Notes under the pieces: model-generated
The model's input: only the letters and a program-made list of their open reading frames with translations
Told to the model about the DNA's origin: nothing
The model's database searches: none
Made by a program: the position numbers and the translations under genes
DNA from: Devosia sp. Leaf420
GTDB lineage: Bacteria > Pseudomonadota > Alphaproteobacteria > Rhizobiales > Devosiaceae
Assembly (NCBI RefSeq): GCF_001425445.1
Contig: NZ_LMQU01000010.1
Coordinates: 565,501-629,500 of the forward strand
Length of the DNA stretch: 64,000 nt
Direction of reading: 5' to 3'
Part shown: one piece after another, positions 27,793-36,335 of the stretch
Layout of the letters: the number at the start of each line of letters is the position of its first letter
How positions within the stretch are numbered: the first letter of the stretch is position 1

Positions 27793-28145
27793 ATCTTGTC
27801 TTTCCATTCTGTCCGGAGCGCGGGAACGCGGGCTAGGCGAGGGCCCACGAACGCTTCCGGTGTGCCCGCACCGGCGCCGCACCCCATGTGCGCACCGGCT
27901 CAAAATCAGGCACTGTTTCAATCTGGCAGATTGAGAACATGGACAAGACAACAAGCGTCTCCACAGCGGAAGGCGCCAATAATCCTGCCATGCTCCGGCA
28001 CCGCCGGCCTAAGGGGAGCTTACTGCTCCCGGAAGTAGCCCTTTTTCAGATCGTCACGTTTTCGAAAAGCGGCATCCACTTTCTCGTAAAAACGCTCCCT
28101 GAAAGGGCAACCGGCACGGAGGCGGACCTCCGTGCCGGAATGTGC
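27793..28145 (-). promoter_or_regulatory. pnp-rpsO intergenic leader with hairpins
   Basis: This 353-bp gap has no convincing gene. It contains a perfect 12-bp hairpin at 28111-28138 (CCGGCACGGAGG / CCTCCGTGCCGG) just after rpsO, with only a weak TTGCCCTTT tract, and an 8-bp dyad at 27918-27934 (TCAATCTG / CAGATTGA). In E. coli the same gap holds a leaky terminator and an RNase III site used for PNPase autoregulation, so a similar role is plausible. Confidence 0.5.
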
Positions 28146-28415
28146 TTAGCGGCGCAGGCCGAGCTTTTCGATCAGCGTCTTGTAACGGTTCTCGTCGACC
28201 TTCTTGAGGTAGTCGAGAAGGCTACGACGCGTCGAAACCAGCTTGAGGAGACCACGACGGGAGTGGTTGTCCTTGGAGTGGTCCTTGAAGTGCTCGGTCA
28301 GGTTGGCAATGCGTTCGGACAGGATAGCGACCTGGACTTCCGGCGAACCGGTATCGTTTGCCTTGGTTGCATATTCCTGGATGAGGTCGCTCTTGCGCTC
28401 AGCGGTAATCGACAT
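28146..28415 (-). CDS. rpsO: 30S ribosomal protein S15
   Basis: Small-subunit protein S15 (89 residues), a primary 16S rRNA-binder that nucleates the platform. Diagnostic sequences are [54 protein letters not shown] and the C-terminal [12 protein letters not shown]. The ATG at 28415 matches the family; an in-frame extension to 28535 is discarded. The 128-nt space between it and the upstream histidine kinase stop is where the promoter and any S15 autoregulatory leader should lie; nothing distinctive was recognised there. Confidence 0.97.
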   Translation of the reverse strand: MSITAERKSDLIQEYATKANDTGSPEVQVAILSERIANLTEHFKDHSKDNHSRRGLLKLVSTRRSLLDYLKKVDENRYKTLIEKLGLRR

Positions 28416-28543
28416 CTGCATATCCTTGTATATTTGAGGATGAAGAGCCCAAGCCAGGATGTCGTCCAGGAAGGGCCGGTAATTGGGCGGGCAATAGGCC
28501 TGCTGGCGGTCGATATAGTGCAAGAAGGCTGGCATTGCCAGAC

Positions 28544-30274
28544 TTATTCGCCCTGCCGGTCCTCGATCTGCTCGTCGGGGCGCACCGCGGCAAAGGCCGG
28601 ATCAAGGGCTGATACGGGAATGTCGATCGTCCATTCGACCCCATCGGGATGTTCATGCCGCTCGACCTTGGCGCCAAGCGCGCCGCCCACCATAGCGCGG
28701 AGGACAGTCGTGCCAAACCCGGCGCGTTCGCTCGCCTTGAGAGGCCCTGAAAGCGTCTCGCGCCAGCGCATCTCCAACTCATCGCCGTTTTCGGACCAGG
28801 CGAGTGTGAGCTTGCCACGCTCATCGGCAAAGGCACCATATTGCGTGGCATTGACCGCCAGTTCATGGAGCGCCATCCCAAGGATCTGCGCGCCCTGCGG
28901 ATTGATGCGCGTGTCGGGTCCGTCGATGGTTACGCGCGCCTCGTCGTGCGGCCGGAAAGGCGCAAGCTGTAGGTCGATCAATTCGCGCAACGACACGCCC
29001 GCCCGGCCATGCGCAAGCAACAGGTCGGTCGATCGCGCCAAGCCCATGATCCGGCGTTCGAGCGCCTGTACATAGCTCGGCACATCCGTCGCGCCGCGCG
29101 AGGTCTGCTTGGCCATGGCGGAAATAACCGCCATCTGGTTTTTCGAGCGGTGCGCCAGTTCGCGCATCAGGAAGCGCACGTCGCGCTCTGCCGTCTGCCG
29201 CTGTCGCGAGGCGAGCACCAGGGCTTTTGAAACCTCGTCGATCTCGCCCACCGGATAATGCCGCTCAAACACCGCTTCGCCGCGCCCCAGACGCTGCGCG
29301 TCGAGTCTCAATCCGCGGACGGAAAGGCTCAATTGCTGTGCGATGAAAAAGGCGATGAGCGAGGCGACGATCGCAATGATCAGCCCCCAGGCAGCAAGCT
29401 GCATGAGGGATTCGCCAAGCGGCCGTTTCACGTCGCCTGCCGAGGCCCAGGCAACGATGCGCCATCCGGTGATCGCCGAACGCCATTCGGCCGTCACGAC
29501 CTTATCGTTCCGGATCGTTTCTTCGGTCCAGCCTGGGAGTTGTGTCTTCGGGTCGCGCCGCATCGGCAGCGTGTCGCCAATGGCGAATTCGTCGCCAGTC
29601 GTCGAAGAAATGATCGTGTTCTGTCCATCGACCAGCGCGGCGTTCCAGCCCTGCGGCAGTTCGCGCGATTGAAGGACGGGGATGAGATCCCGAGCATTTT
29701 GCGTCAGCGCCAAGAGCCTGACAGGCGCGCCGTCGGGCAGCGGCAGCCACACATTATAGACCCATGTCTGCGCGACCTTACCGAAGAAAAGGCCCGAAAC
29801 CGTCGGTCGTCCGCGCTCCAAGCTCCGCTGCGCAGTTTCAAAGTCCGAGGAACGCGACAGCGGATCGCCAAAGGCGACCCGCGTATTGAGCAGTTGATTG
29901 CCCGTGTTGTCGACGCCGATCAGGTAGGATCCGGTACCAGCGAGTGCGATAACGGCACGCCGGTGAAATTCGCCCAATTGCCCGCCTTCGAGCGACTGGT
30001 CGGATGAGAGAACGCGCAAGGTCGTGATCATGCCGGCGACCTCGCGATCGACGGACTGTCCCATGGCCTGAACGGTGGCATTGGTCAGCGCCTCGACCAC
30101 TTCTTCCTGCGCATCATTGGTGCTGTTGAGCAGGACGAGCGCGACGATAAGCGCTGGAATGAGAATGACGAGGACGAGTGCGAACAGATAGAGCGCGACG
30201 GGTTGTGGCCGTCGCGGCTTGAGTTTGCTCACTTTGGCTTGTTCACTGGCCCCATGATGGGCTTGTGCTGCCAT
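28544..30274 (-). CDS. Membrane histidine kinase, HWE/HisKA_2 type
   Basis: Two-component sensor kinase (576 residues). Two membrane helices (about 26-50, [24 protein letters not shown], and about 290-315) flank a periplasmic sensor of about 230 residues resembling a Cache/PAS-like domain. A short HAMP-like linker precedes the phosphoacceptor region, [27 protein letters not shown], whose His and following Lys-Asn are typical of HWE/HisKA_2 kinases. The ATPase domain carries [16 protein letters not shown] and [11 protein letters not shown]. No response regulator is adjacent. Kinases of this class often feed the PhyR general stress response, which is only a possibility here. Confidence 0.88.
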   Translation of the reverse strand: MAAQAHHGASEQAKVSKLKPRRPQPVALYLFALVLVILIPALIVALVLLNSTNDAQEEVVEALTNATVQAMGQSVDREVAGMITTLRVLSSDQSLEGGQLGEFHRRAVIALAGTGSYLIGVDNTGNQLLNTRVAFGDPLSRSSDFETAQRSLERGRPTVSGLFFGKVAQTWVYNVWLPLPDGAPVRLLALTQNARDLIPVLQSRELPQGWNAALVDGQNTIISSTTGDEFAIGDTLPMRRDPKTQLPGWTEETIRNDKVVTAEWRSAITGWRIVAWASAGDVKRPLGESLMQLAAWGLIIAIVASLIAFFIAQQLSLSVRGLRLDAQRLGRGEAVFERHYPVGEIDEVSKALVLASRQRQTAERDVRFLMRELAHRSKNQMAVISAMAKQTSRGATDVPSYVQALERRIMGLARSTDLLLAHGRAGVSLRELIDLQLAPFRPHDEARVTIDGPDTRINPQGAQILGMALHELAVNATQYGAFADERGKLTLAWSENGDELEMRWRETLSGPLKASERAGFGTTVLRAMVGGALGAKVERHEHPDGVEWTIDIPVSALDPAFAAVRPDEQIEDRQGE

Positions 30275-30321
30275 GGCGGATTTTTCCTCGTCAAATGGCA
30301 GGTTAGGCCCACGCGGGCAGG

Positions 30322-30510
30322 TCAATACTTCGCGGTGGCGTCACTGGCAGGAAAGCTCTCGTCGACAGCTTCGTCCACCTTATCCCATTTCTTGGGTTTG
30401 TCAGCCTGCGCTTCTTCGCCTGCATTGCGCACTTGCACAGGTGATTCCTTGGGGCCAGGTTTCTTGCCGTCTTTCATGGCGGCTGCCTCGTCTTTTGGAG
30501 CGGTGGTCAT
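30322..30510 (-). CDS. Small charged protein with an ESFPASD motif
   Basis: A 62-residue, lysine- and glutamate-rich, probably disordered protein. It ends [23 protein letters not shown]. The DESFPASD motif recurs in small proteins of many alphaproteobacteria, often associated with general stress genes, but has no established function. The ATG at 30510 was chosen over an extension to 30576. It lies directly upstream of the histidine kinase on the same strand (47 nt gap to the kinase ATG), so they may form an operon. Confidence 0.7.
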   Translation of the reverse strand: MTTAPKDEAAAMKDGKKPGPKESPVQVRNAGEEAQADKPKKWDKVDEAVDESFPASDATAKY

Positions 30511-30568
30511 GGCATTTTCCTTTGGCTGAGACCTGAACAACACATCCGCCCCCTCCTCAGTTGCAGCC

Positions 30569-30583
30569 GGTTCCAACAGAACC
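30569..30583. promoter_or_regulatory. Short dyad between the ESFPASD gene and miaB
   Basis: GGTTC-CAACA-GAACC is a perfect 5-bp-arm dyad in the 96-bp divergent gap. The minus strand reads GGAACC here, the -35 element of general-stress EcfG promoters, but no matching CGTT lies at the right distance. It could be an operator for either gene. Confidence 0.3.
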
Positions 30584-30606
30584 TGTCATCTGCTAAACAA
30601 CCGCTC

Positions 30607-31998
30607 ATGAACCAGATTGCGCCTAAGAAACTCTTCATAAAAACCTATGGCTGTCAGATGAATGTCTATGACAGCGACCGGATGGCCGATGCGCTTGCCC
30701 CGCACGGCTATATGCCGACGCAAGATATTGGCGATGCAGATCTGGTTTTGCTCAACACCTGCCATATTCGGGAAAAGGCCAGCGAGAAGGTCTTTTCCGA
30801 GCTTGGGCGCTTGCGCGAGCTACAGACCGAAAGGCGGGCCACCGGTGGCGATATGATGATCGGCGTGGCCGGTTGCGTCGCGCAGGCCGAAGGCGAAGAA
30901 ATCGCGCGCCGCGCGCCCATGGTCGATATGGTTTTTGGGCCCCAGGCCTATCATCGCCTGCCGGATATGCTGGCCAAGGCCGAAGCCAACCGCCATCTGC
31001 ATCCGGCGCTGCGCCGTTCCGTCGTGGACACAGACTTTCCCGAAGAGGATAAGTTTGCCCATCTCCCCGCGGCCAAGAAAGACGTCACTATCGGTCGCGG
31101 CTTGACCGCTTTCCTCACCGTTCAGGAAGGCTGCGACAAGTTCTGTTCGTTCTGCGTCGTGCCTTATACGCGTGGCGCTGAAGTCAGCCGCCCCGTCGCC
31201 CAGGTGCTCGAAGAAGCCCGCCGCCTCGCCGATGCCGGGGTCAAGGAAATCACGCTCCTCGGCCAGAACGTGAATGCCTATCATGGCGAGGACGGTTCGG
31301 GTCGCGCGGTGGGTCTCGGCGAACTTGCCTATCTCCTTGCCGAAATTCCGGGTCTGCAGCGCCTGCGCTACACCACCAGCCATCCGCGCGACATGGACGA
31401 CGCGCTGATCGCGGCCCATCGCGATCTGCCCTTCCTCATGCCCTATCTTCACCTGCCAGTGCAGTCGGGATCGGACCGGATCCTCAAGGCCATGAACCGC
31501 AAGCACACATCGGCCGAATATCTGGCGCTGATCGACCGCATTAAGACGGCCCGTCCCGACATGGCCCTATCTGGCGATTTCATCGTCGGCTTCCCCGGCG
31601 AAACCGACGCCGACTTTGAAGACACGCTCAAAATCATCCGCGACACCGGCTATGCCTCGGCCTATTCCTTCAAATACTCCACCCGCCCAGGCACGCCTGG
31701 CGCGAACCTGACCGAACAGGTCGAAGAAGCGGTCAAGGTCGAACGGCTTGCGCGCCTGCAAGAGCTGGTCAATCAGCAGACCGCCGACTTCCACGCCTCC
31801 TGCGTCGGCAAAACTCTGCCCGTCCTGATTGAGCGCGTCGGCCGCCAGCCCGGCCAGATCGGCGGCCGCTCTCCTTATCTTCAGGCGGTTCACCTCGATG
31901 GCTCCACCGACCTCATCGGCGCCATCCACGACGTCGAAATCATCGGCACCAGCACCAATTCGCTCGTTGGCCGTTTGAAGCAGGCTGTTGCCGCCTGA
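30607..31998 (+). CDS. miaB: tRNA-2-methylthio-N6-dimethylallyladenosine synthase MiaB
   Basis: Radical SAM methylthiotransferase (463 residues) that converts i6A37 to ms2i6A37 in tRNAs. An N-terminal UPF0004 domain (1-about 135) contains the first Fe-S ligands ([33 protein letters not shown]). The radical SAM core has the CxxxCxxC motif in [17 protein letters not shown], and a C-terminal TRAM domain (about 395-460) ends the protein. All six cysteines are present. It is divergent from a small stress-like gene and likely monocistronic. Confidence 0.96.
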   Translation: MNQIAPKKLFIKTYGCQMNVYDSDRMADALAPHGYMPTQDIGDADLVLLNTCHIREKASEKVFSELGRLRELQTERRATGGDMMIGVAGCVAQAEGEEIARRAPMVDMVFGPQAYHRLPDMLAKAEANRHLHPALRRSVVDTDFPEEDKFAHLPAAKKDVTIGRGLTAFLTVQEGCDKFCSFCVVPYTRGAEVSRPVAQVLEEARRLADAGVKEITLLGQNVNAYHGEDGSGRAVGLGELAYLLAEIPGLQRLRYTTSHPRDMDDALIAAHRDLPFLMPYLHLPVQSGSDRILKAMNRKHTSAEYLALIDRIKTARPDMALSGDFIVGFPGETDADFEDTLKIIRDTGYASAYSFKYSTRPGTPGANLTEQVEEAVKVERLARLQELVNQQTADFHASCVGKTLPVLIERVGRQPGQIGGRSPYLQAVHLDGSTDLIGAIHDVEIIGTSTNSLVGRLKQAVAA

Positions 31999-32134
31999 TC
32001 AGACGAGCAACCTGACGTCCCAGCCGTAAATCTGCCGTCAGAAGATCGGACGTACCGGTTCGACCGGTGCGCCTGCCATTCTTGAAATTGCCATCGATGA
32101 CCGGCACAAGGCCCAAAAGCCAGAGGAGAGATGC

Positions 32135-32329
32135 ATGCCCAATGATCCCATGACGCTGATGGGCTTCGGCATTGGCGCCATCGTCGTCATCTGGCTGGTC
32201 TTTTCGGTGGTCAAGAAAGTGGTTGGGATCGCTATCGTCCTGGCGCTCGCGGCGGGCGCTTGGTTCCTCTACACCAACCCACAGCAGCTCGCGCCGGTGA
32301 TTGCCTATATCCGGCAATACACTGGCTAA
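32135..32329 (+). CDS. Small membrane protein
   Basis: A 64-residue protein with two closely spaced hydrophobic stretches (about residues 8-25, LMGFGIGAIVVIWLVFSV, and 30-47, VGIAIVLALAAGAWFLYT) and a short polar C-terminus. No family is recognised. It starts with an AGAGGAGAG ribosome-binding region just before the ATG. It is the first of four small membrane-associated genes in 32.1-33.5 kb, probably inner-membrane. Confidence 0.75.
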   Translation: MPNDPMTLMGFGIGAIVVIWLVFSVVKKVVGIAIVLALAAGAWFLYTNPQQLAPVIAYIRQYTG

Positions 32330-32337
32330 ATCCGCCC

Positions 32338-32362
32338 GGAACGATTCAGGCTGCTCTCTGTT
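32338..32362 (+). promoter_or_regulatory. Possible general-stress (EcfG-type) promoter
   Basis: GGAAC (32338-32342), 16 bp, then TGTT (32359-32362) resembles the EcfG consensus GGAAC-N16-17-CGTT apart from one base. It lies about 35 bp upstream of the 24-residue membrane peptide gene. Weak evidence on its own. Confidence 0.35.
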
Positions 32363-32396
32363 GTGTGATCAGTAACACTATACGGAGGGCTCTCTC

Positions 32397-32471
32397 ATGA
32401 ATTCCATCATCTATCTCGTTGGCCTCGTGGTCATCGTTATGGCAATCCTGTCCTTCATCGGCCTCGCATAA
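32397..32471 (+). CDS. 24-residue hydrophobic membrane peptide
   Basis: A tiny gene encoding MNSIIYLVGLVVIVMAILSF followed by IGLA, i.e. one transmembrane helix and almost nothing else. A very good ribosome-binding sequence (ACGGAGGG, 32383-32389) precedes the ATG at the right distance, which is the main reason to believe it is translated. It ends 10 nt before the larger membrane protein at 32482. Function is unknown; such peptides often regulate or stabilise a membrane partner. Confidence 0.65.
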   Translation: MNSIIYLVGLVVIVMAILSFIGLA

Positions 32472-32481
32472 GGGGGCCGGT

Positions 32482-33381
32482 ATGAGCATGGTTGATCCGG
32501 CACCAGTTGCCGTTGTGGATACGTCATCGACGCGCGAAAGCGCGAGCTATGTGGACTGGTCGGCGATCATTGCCGGCATTGTGTTCGCATCTGCCATTTC
32601 CGTGGTGCTGATCAGCTTCGGCTCCGCCATTGGCCTCAATTTCCTCGATTTCAACTCGCGTGAAGGTGCCCCCGGCATCCTGATCGGCATCGCTGCGGCA
32701 AGCTGGTTCCTCTGGGTGCAGGTATCGAGCCTCATGGCTGGCGGTTATCTCGCCGGCCGTCTTCGCCGCCGTCATTTCGACGCGACCGAGGATGAAAGTG
32801 ATGTGCGCGATGGTGCCCATGGCCTCATCGTTTGGGCTGGCGCAACGGTTCTCGGCGTGATGATCGCCATCGGTGGTATCGGCGCTGCGGCCTCGACTGC
32901 TGGTTCGGTGATTTCGACCGCAACCAATGCCGCATCGAACGTTGCTGAGGGCACGGCGGATGCACTCGATCCCAATGCCTACTTCACCGATATGCTGTTC
33001 CGCACCGAACAGCCGGCTGCCAATGGCAATACCGAGGCTAGCAGTGCTGAAGCAGGCCGTATCTTTGCCCAGGCTGCGCTTGGCGACGGTACCGTGCCTG
33101 AAGAGGATCTGACCTACCTGTCCAACGTCGTTGCGGCCAATACCGGTCTCACCGCCGAGGAAGCTCGGGCTCGGGTCGATCGCGTGATCGTCGAAATCGA
33201 TGCTGCCAAGCAGCGTGCAGCGGAAGCGGCTCGTATTGCTCGCAACACCGCCATCATCGCTGCTTTCCTCCTCGCAGCCACCACCCTTGTCGCCGCCATC
33301 GGCGCCTATTGGGCGGCTCAGAAGGGCGGCAACCACCGCGACGAAAACACCGTTTTCACCGACATCTTCCGTCGCTTCTGA
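32482..33381 (+). CDS. Multi-pass membrane protein of unknown function
   Basis: A 299-residue protein. After a short cytoplasmic N-terminus (YVDWSAIIAGIVFAS) there are probable helices near 26-48, 68-92, 112-135 and 262-285. Between the third and fourth lies a soluble region of about 120 residues (about 140-260) containing acidic stretches and a helical, alanine- and arginine-rich section (VDRVIVEIDAAKQRAAEAARIARN). The WSAIIAG..A start is common in small inner-membrane proteins of Hyphomicrobiales. No catalytic motif is visible. It lies between two 24-residue membrane peptides in one transcription unit. Confidence 0.8.
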   Translation: MSMVDPAPVAVVDTSSTRESASYVDWSAIIAGIVFASAISVVLISFGSAIGLNFLDFNSREGAPGILIGIAAASWFLWVQVSSLMAGGYLAGRLRRRHFDATEDESDVRDGAHGLIVWAGATVLGVMIAIGGIGAAASTAGSVISTATNAASNVAEGTADALDPNAYFTDMLFRTEQPAANGNTEASSAEAGRIFAQAALGDGTVPEEDLTYLSNVVAANTGLTAEEARARVDRVIVEIDAAKQRAAEAARIARNTAIIAAFLLAATTLVAAIGAYWAAQKGGNHRDENTVFTDIFRRF

Positions 33382-33403
33382 TCAGACAAGAAAGGACAAC
33401 ACC

Positions 33404-33478
33404 ATGTTCAAAGGTCTCGCACTTTGGCTTCTCGGCGTGCCGATCTGGCTGATCATCATCATCTTTATCGTGACGTAA
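33404..33478 (+). CDS. 24-residue hydrophobic membrane peptide
   Basis: A second tiny gene, encoding MFKGLALWLLGVPIWLIIII followed by FIVT, a single transmembrane helix. AAAGGA (33390-33395) sits nine bases before the ATG. It is the last gene before a strong terminator and follows the 299-residue membrane protein by 22 nt. Peptides of this pattern (FKG.ALWLLG.P) recur next to membrane proteins in related genomes as far as I recall. Function is unknown. Confidence 0.65.
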   Translation: MFKGLALWLLGVPIWLIIIIFIVT

Positions 33479-33483
33479 CGAAG

Positions 33484-33506
33484 CGGGGCCGGAAGGCCCC
33501 GTTTTT
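33484..33506 (+). terminator. Intrinsic terminator after the small membrane gene cluster
   Basis: CGGGGCC, GGAA loop and GGCCCCG followed by five T. It begins 6 nt after the last 24-residue peptide gene. Confidence 0.9.
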
Positions 33507-33603
33507 GTTTTTGGCCCGTGAAGGGTGGCGGCGATTATGTCCATCACTGCCTGCGCCGGGGTGACAGCCGGTGGGTGTGAGCACATAGCGAAGATCGCCA
33601 AAC

Positions 33604-33632
33604 AAAAATCCCCGCTTTCGCGGGGATTTTTT
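33604..33632. terminator. Bidirectional terminator downstream of fabB
   Basis: ATCCCCG and CGGGGAT arms with runs of A on one side and T on the other; it works in both directions and lies 22 nt beyond the fabB stop. Its core shares 17 bases with the palindromic repeat at 36196-36222, so it may derive from that repeat. Confidence 0.85.
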
Positions 33633-33654
33633 CGTTTCGATATCGTCAAAAATA

Positions 33655-34881
33655 TCAGGCGTCGGGATGCTTGAACACCAACGCAGCATTGGTGCCGCCG
33701 AAACCAAAGGAATTGGACAGCACATAGCCGAGGTCCACGTCGTCGCGGCGCTGGCGAAGGATGGGCATATCGGCAAAGGCCGGGTCCAGGACCTCGATAT
33801 TCGCGCTCTCGGCGATGAAGCGGTTTTTCATCATCAGGATCGAATAGATCGATTCATGAACACCCGTGGCGCCCTGGCTGTGGCCAGTCAGCGACTTGGT
33901 GGCCGAGATCGGCGGGCACTTGTCCTCGTTGCCGAAGACGGCGCGGAGGGCTTCGATTTCCTTGAGATCGCCGACCGGGGTCGAGGTCGCGTGCGGATTG
34001 ATATAGTCGATCCGCGCCTTGATGTTTTTCAGCGCCATGCGCATGCAGCGCTCCGCGCCTTCGCCCGAGGGGGCAACCATGTCGAGGCCATCGGACGTCG
34101 CGCCATAGCCAACCAATTCGGCCCAGATCTTTGCGCCGCGTGCCTTGGCATGTTCGAGCTCTTCGAGCACCAGCACGCCAGCGCCGCCCGAAATCACGAA
34201 ACCATCGCGGTCCGCATCATAGCAGCGCGAGGCTTTTTCGGGCGTGTCGTTATAATTGGAACTCATCGCGCCCATGGCGTCGAAGAGATCGGACAAGGTC
34301 CAATCAAGATCTTCATGGCCGCCGGCAAAGACGATGTCCTGCTTGCCGAGCATGATCTGTTCCATGGCATTGCCGATGCAATGTTTGGACGTCGCGCAGG
34401 CCGCGGTGATCGTATAATTGACGCCCTTGATGGCAAAAGCAGTCGCAAGCGTTGCCGAGGCCGTCGAGCCCATGGCCTTGGGCACGGCAAGTGGCCCGAT
34501 GCGTTTTGGGGATTTTTTCTCGCGCGTGACATCGGCCGCTTCGACGATGGTCCGCGTGGACGCGCCGCCCGAACCCATGACGATACCGGTCATCGGATTG
34601 GAAATGTCGGATGCCTCGAGCCCTGCATCGGCGATGGCCTGCTGCATGGCGAGGTAATTCCAGGCCGCGCCCTTGCCCATGAAGCGGGTGACGCGGCGAT
34701 CGAGAATTTCAAAGGGATCAAGGCGCGGGTCGCCCTTAACCTGCGAGCGAAAGCCCAGCTCGGCATAGTCTTCGGCAAAGACAATGCCCGGCTTGGCTGT
34801 GCGCAGGCTGTGGGTCACTTCGTCGAGCGAGTTGCCGATCGAAGAGATGATACCCATGCCGGTTACCACTACTCGTCTCAT
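33655..34881 (-). CDS. fabB: 3-oxoacyl-[acyl-carrier-protein] synthase I
   Basis: Ketoacyl-ACP synthase (408 residues) that elongates fatty acids and, with FabA, is essential for unsaturated ones. The catalytic Cys162 is in [10 protein letters not shown], and the two active-site histidines are in [11 protein letters not shown] and GHSQGATG. The C-terminal [13 protein letters not shown] is typical. It is downstream of fabA on the same strand, as in the classic anaerobic unsaturated fatty-acid pathway. Confidence 0.96.
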   Translation of the reverse strand: MRRVVVTGMGIISSIGNSLDEVTHSLRTAKPGIVFAEDYAELGFRSQVKGDPRLDPFEILDRRVTRFMGKGAAWNYLAMQQAIADAGLEASDISNPMTGIVMGSGGASTRTIVEAADVTREKKSPKRIGPLAVPKAMGSTASATLATAFAIKGVNYTITAACATSKHCIGNAMEQIMLGKQDIVFAGGHEDLDWTLSDLFDAMGAMSSNYNDTPEKASRCYDADRDGFVISGGAGVLVLEELEHAKARGAKIWAELVGYGATSDGLDMVAPSGEGAERCMRMALKNIKARIDYINPHATSTPVGDLKEIEALRAVFGNEDKCPPISATKSLTGHSQGATGVHESIYSILMMKNRFIAESANIEVLDPAFADMPILRQRRDDVDLGYVLSNSFGFGGTNAALVFKHPDA

Positions 34882-34967
34882 CTCGTCCTCGTTTCAGTCT
34901 TCATGCGGGTCGCCGGGGCTGGCGCCTCGTATATATATAGGTCTGCTCGCGTCTGCATTAAGGCCGG

Positions 34968-35498
34968 TTACGCGGTCTTCTGCTCTTGGAGCTGGGTGTC
35001 GGTAAAGAGACCAACGCGCAAGTCCTTGGCTTCGTAGATCAATTTGCCGTCAGCTTTCACCCAGCCATCGGCAATGCCAAGGGTGAGACGCGAACGCATG
35101 ACGCGCTTGATGTCTATGCCATATTCCACGAGCTTGACGTCGTTCGTCACCTGGCCGGTGAACTTGATTTCCCCGCCAAGGGCGCGGCCGCGGCCGGGCT
35201 GGCCGATCCAGCCAAGGAAAAAGCCAGTCATCTGCCAGACGGCATCAAGGCCTAGGCAGCCGGGCATGACGGGGTCACCGATGAAATGGCACTTGAAGAA
35301 CCAGAGATCGGGATTGACGTCGAGCTCGGCGGTCACAGAACCCTTGTTAAAGGCACCGCCGGTCTCGTCGATATGGGTGATGCGGTTGAACATCAGCATC
35401 GGAGGCGCGGGCAGCCGGGCGTCCATTTGACCGGGCAATTCACCCCGGCCATGCGCCAGCAGCTCTTCATAACCAAATGCGTGTTGCCGGTCCGCCAT
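34968..35498 (-). CDS. fabA: 3-hydroxydecanoyl-ACP dehydratase/isomerase
   Basis: Bifunctional beta-hydroxyacyl-ACP dehydratase and isomerase (176 residues), which introduces the cis double bond at the C10 stage. The single hotdog domain has catalytic His71 in [11 protein letters not shown] and Asp85 in GLDAVWQM. The ATG at 35498 ([14 protein letters not shown]) is the family start. It precedes fabB and is divergent from irr, an arrangement I associate with Hyphomicrobiales. Confidence 0.96.
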   Translation of the reverse strand: MADRQHAFGYEELLAHGRGELPGQMDARLPAPPMLMFNRITHIDETGGAFNKGSVTAELDVNPDLWFFKCHFIGDPVMPGCLGLDAVWQMTGFFLGWIGQPGRGRALGGEIKFTGQVTNDVKLVEYGIDIKRVMRSRLTLGIADGWVKADGKLIYEAKDLRVGLFTDTQLQEQKTA

Positions 35499-35530
35499 AT
35501 GCCCTTCCCCACAGAACTCAAGCCTTGTCT

Positions 35531-35558
35531 CGTATAGGGGCGCAGAGGGGGGGTCAAG
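35531..35558 (-). promoter_or_regulatory. Probable promoter of fabA-fabB
   Basis: On the minus strand TTGACC (complement of 35553-35558), 16 bp, TATACG (complement of 35531-35536), about 30 bp before the fabA ATG. A 10-bp inverted repeat (TATAGGGGCG / CGCCCCTATA) connects this -10 with the irr -10, 75 bp away. Confidence 0.55.
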
Positions 35559-35599
35559 ACAGCCCAAGGAATGACCCCAAGTGTCTTATGGGCCAACGA

Positions 35600-35628
35600 C
35601 TTGTTTCGGCCCCACCACGCCCCTATAA
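35600..35628 (+). promoter_or_regulatory. Probable promoter of irr
   Basis: TTGTTT (35600-35605), 17 bp, TATAAG (35623-35628), about 48 bp before the irr ATG. Sequence CGCCCCTATA at the -10 mirrors the fabA promoter. Confidence 0.5.
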
Positions 35629-35675
35629 GAAGTCAAAGCTTTATGTCTCTACATAACGACGAGTAACACTGCCCA

Positions 35676-36119
35676 ATGTCCGAGAGTGACCTTGCCGACC
35701 GGTCCCCGTCCCGCACGCCTTGCCTGACGGCGGTGTTGCGCATGGCCGGCCTCAGGCCCACCCGGCAGCGCGTTGCCCTGGCCGAACTCCTGTTCGGTGG
35801 CCCGCATCGCCATGTCAGCGCCGAGCAGCTCCATTCCGAAGCGAATATGTCCAATGTGAACGTATCGCTCGCGACCATCTACAATACGCTGCACCAGTTC
35901 CACGAAGCGGGCTTGCTGCGCGAAGTAGCGATCGATGCTGCGCGCTCCTATTTCGATACCGACACATCGGACCATCACCACTTTTTCGTCGAAGACGAGC
36001 AGCGGATGATCGATATTCCGGCCTCCTCCGTCGAGTTCAAGGCGCTACCCCAGCCGCCTAAGGGCATGGAAGTCTCCCATGTCGACGTAGTGATCCGCGT
36101 GCGCAAGGCGCCGAGCTGA
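35676..36119 (+). CDS. irr: Fur-family iron response regulator Irr
   Basis: Fur superfamily regulator (147 residues) of the Irr group, which senses heme status and controls iron and heme genes through ICE boxes. The N-terminal winged helix includes GLRPTRQRVALAELLFGG and NVSLATIYNTLHQFHEAGLLREV. The dimerisation domain has the Irr-typical TSDHHHFFVEDEQRMIDIP stretch (HHH), which binds heme or metal. It lacks the CxxC zinc-binding pairs of classical Fur. It is divergent from fabA. Two Irr-type boxes precede mbfA at 61.3 kb in this same window. Confidence 0.9.
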   Translation: MSESDLADRSPSRTPCLTAVLRMAGLRPTRQRVALAELLFGGPHRHVSAEQLHSEANMSNVNVSLATIYNTLHQFHEAGLLREVAIDAARSYFDTDTSDHHHFFVEDEQRMIDIPASSVEFKALPQPPKGMEVSHVDVVIRVRKAPS

Positions 36120-36149
36120 GCGGTTTCGCCCGAGGGTTTGACTTTCATG

Positions 36150-36222
36150 GCGTCATCCCCGCGAAAGCGGGAATCCTCCTTTGGCGTCCGAGATTGGATT
36201 CCCGCTTTCGCGGGGATGACGC
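36150..36222. repeat. Paired palindromic repeat with 27-bp arms
   Basis: Arms 36150-36176 and 36196-36222 are perfect inverted copies separated by 19 bp. Each arm contains its own smaller palindrome, CCCGCGAAAGCGGG, and a flanking GTCATCC/GGATGAC. This is the classic bacterial interspersed palindrome of the GTCATCCCCGCG type. It lies between irr and the N-acetyltransferase gene. Confidence 0.82.
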
Positions 36223-36335
36223 GGTAATGGGTAATGGCTTTTCATGGCCGATGCCGGCTGTACGCACCGCCCCCGTGACAAATCCACCCCCATTGCCCAT
36301 ATACTAGCCCCAGCCAATAGCGACGAAGGTAGTCG

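Noticed and set aside
25831..28038. 735-residue open frame on the plus strand opposite pnp
   Set aside because: It mirrors the pnp codons in a GC-rich genome, has biased composition (Arg, Gly, Ala, His), and no recognisable domain or start site.
32338..32362. EcfG promoter as a firm call
   Set aside because: Only one of the two half-sites is perfect and the gene downstream is tiny, so it is kept as a low-confidence feature only.
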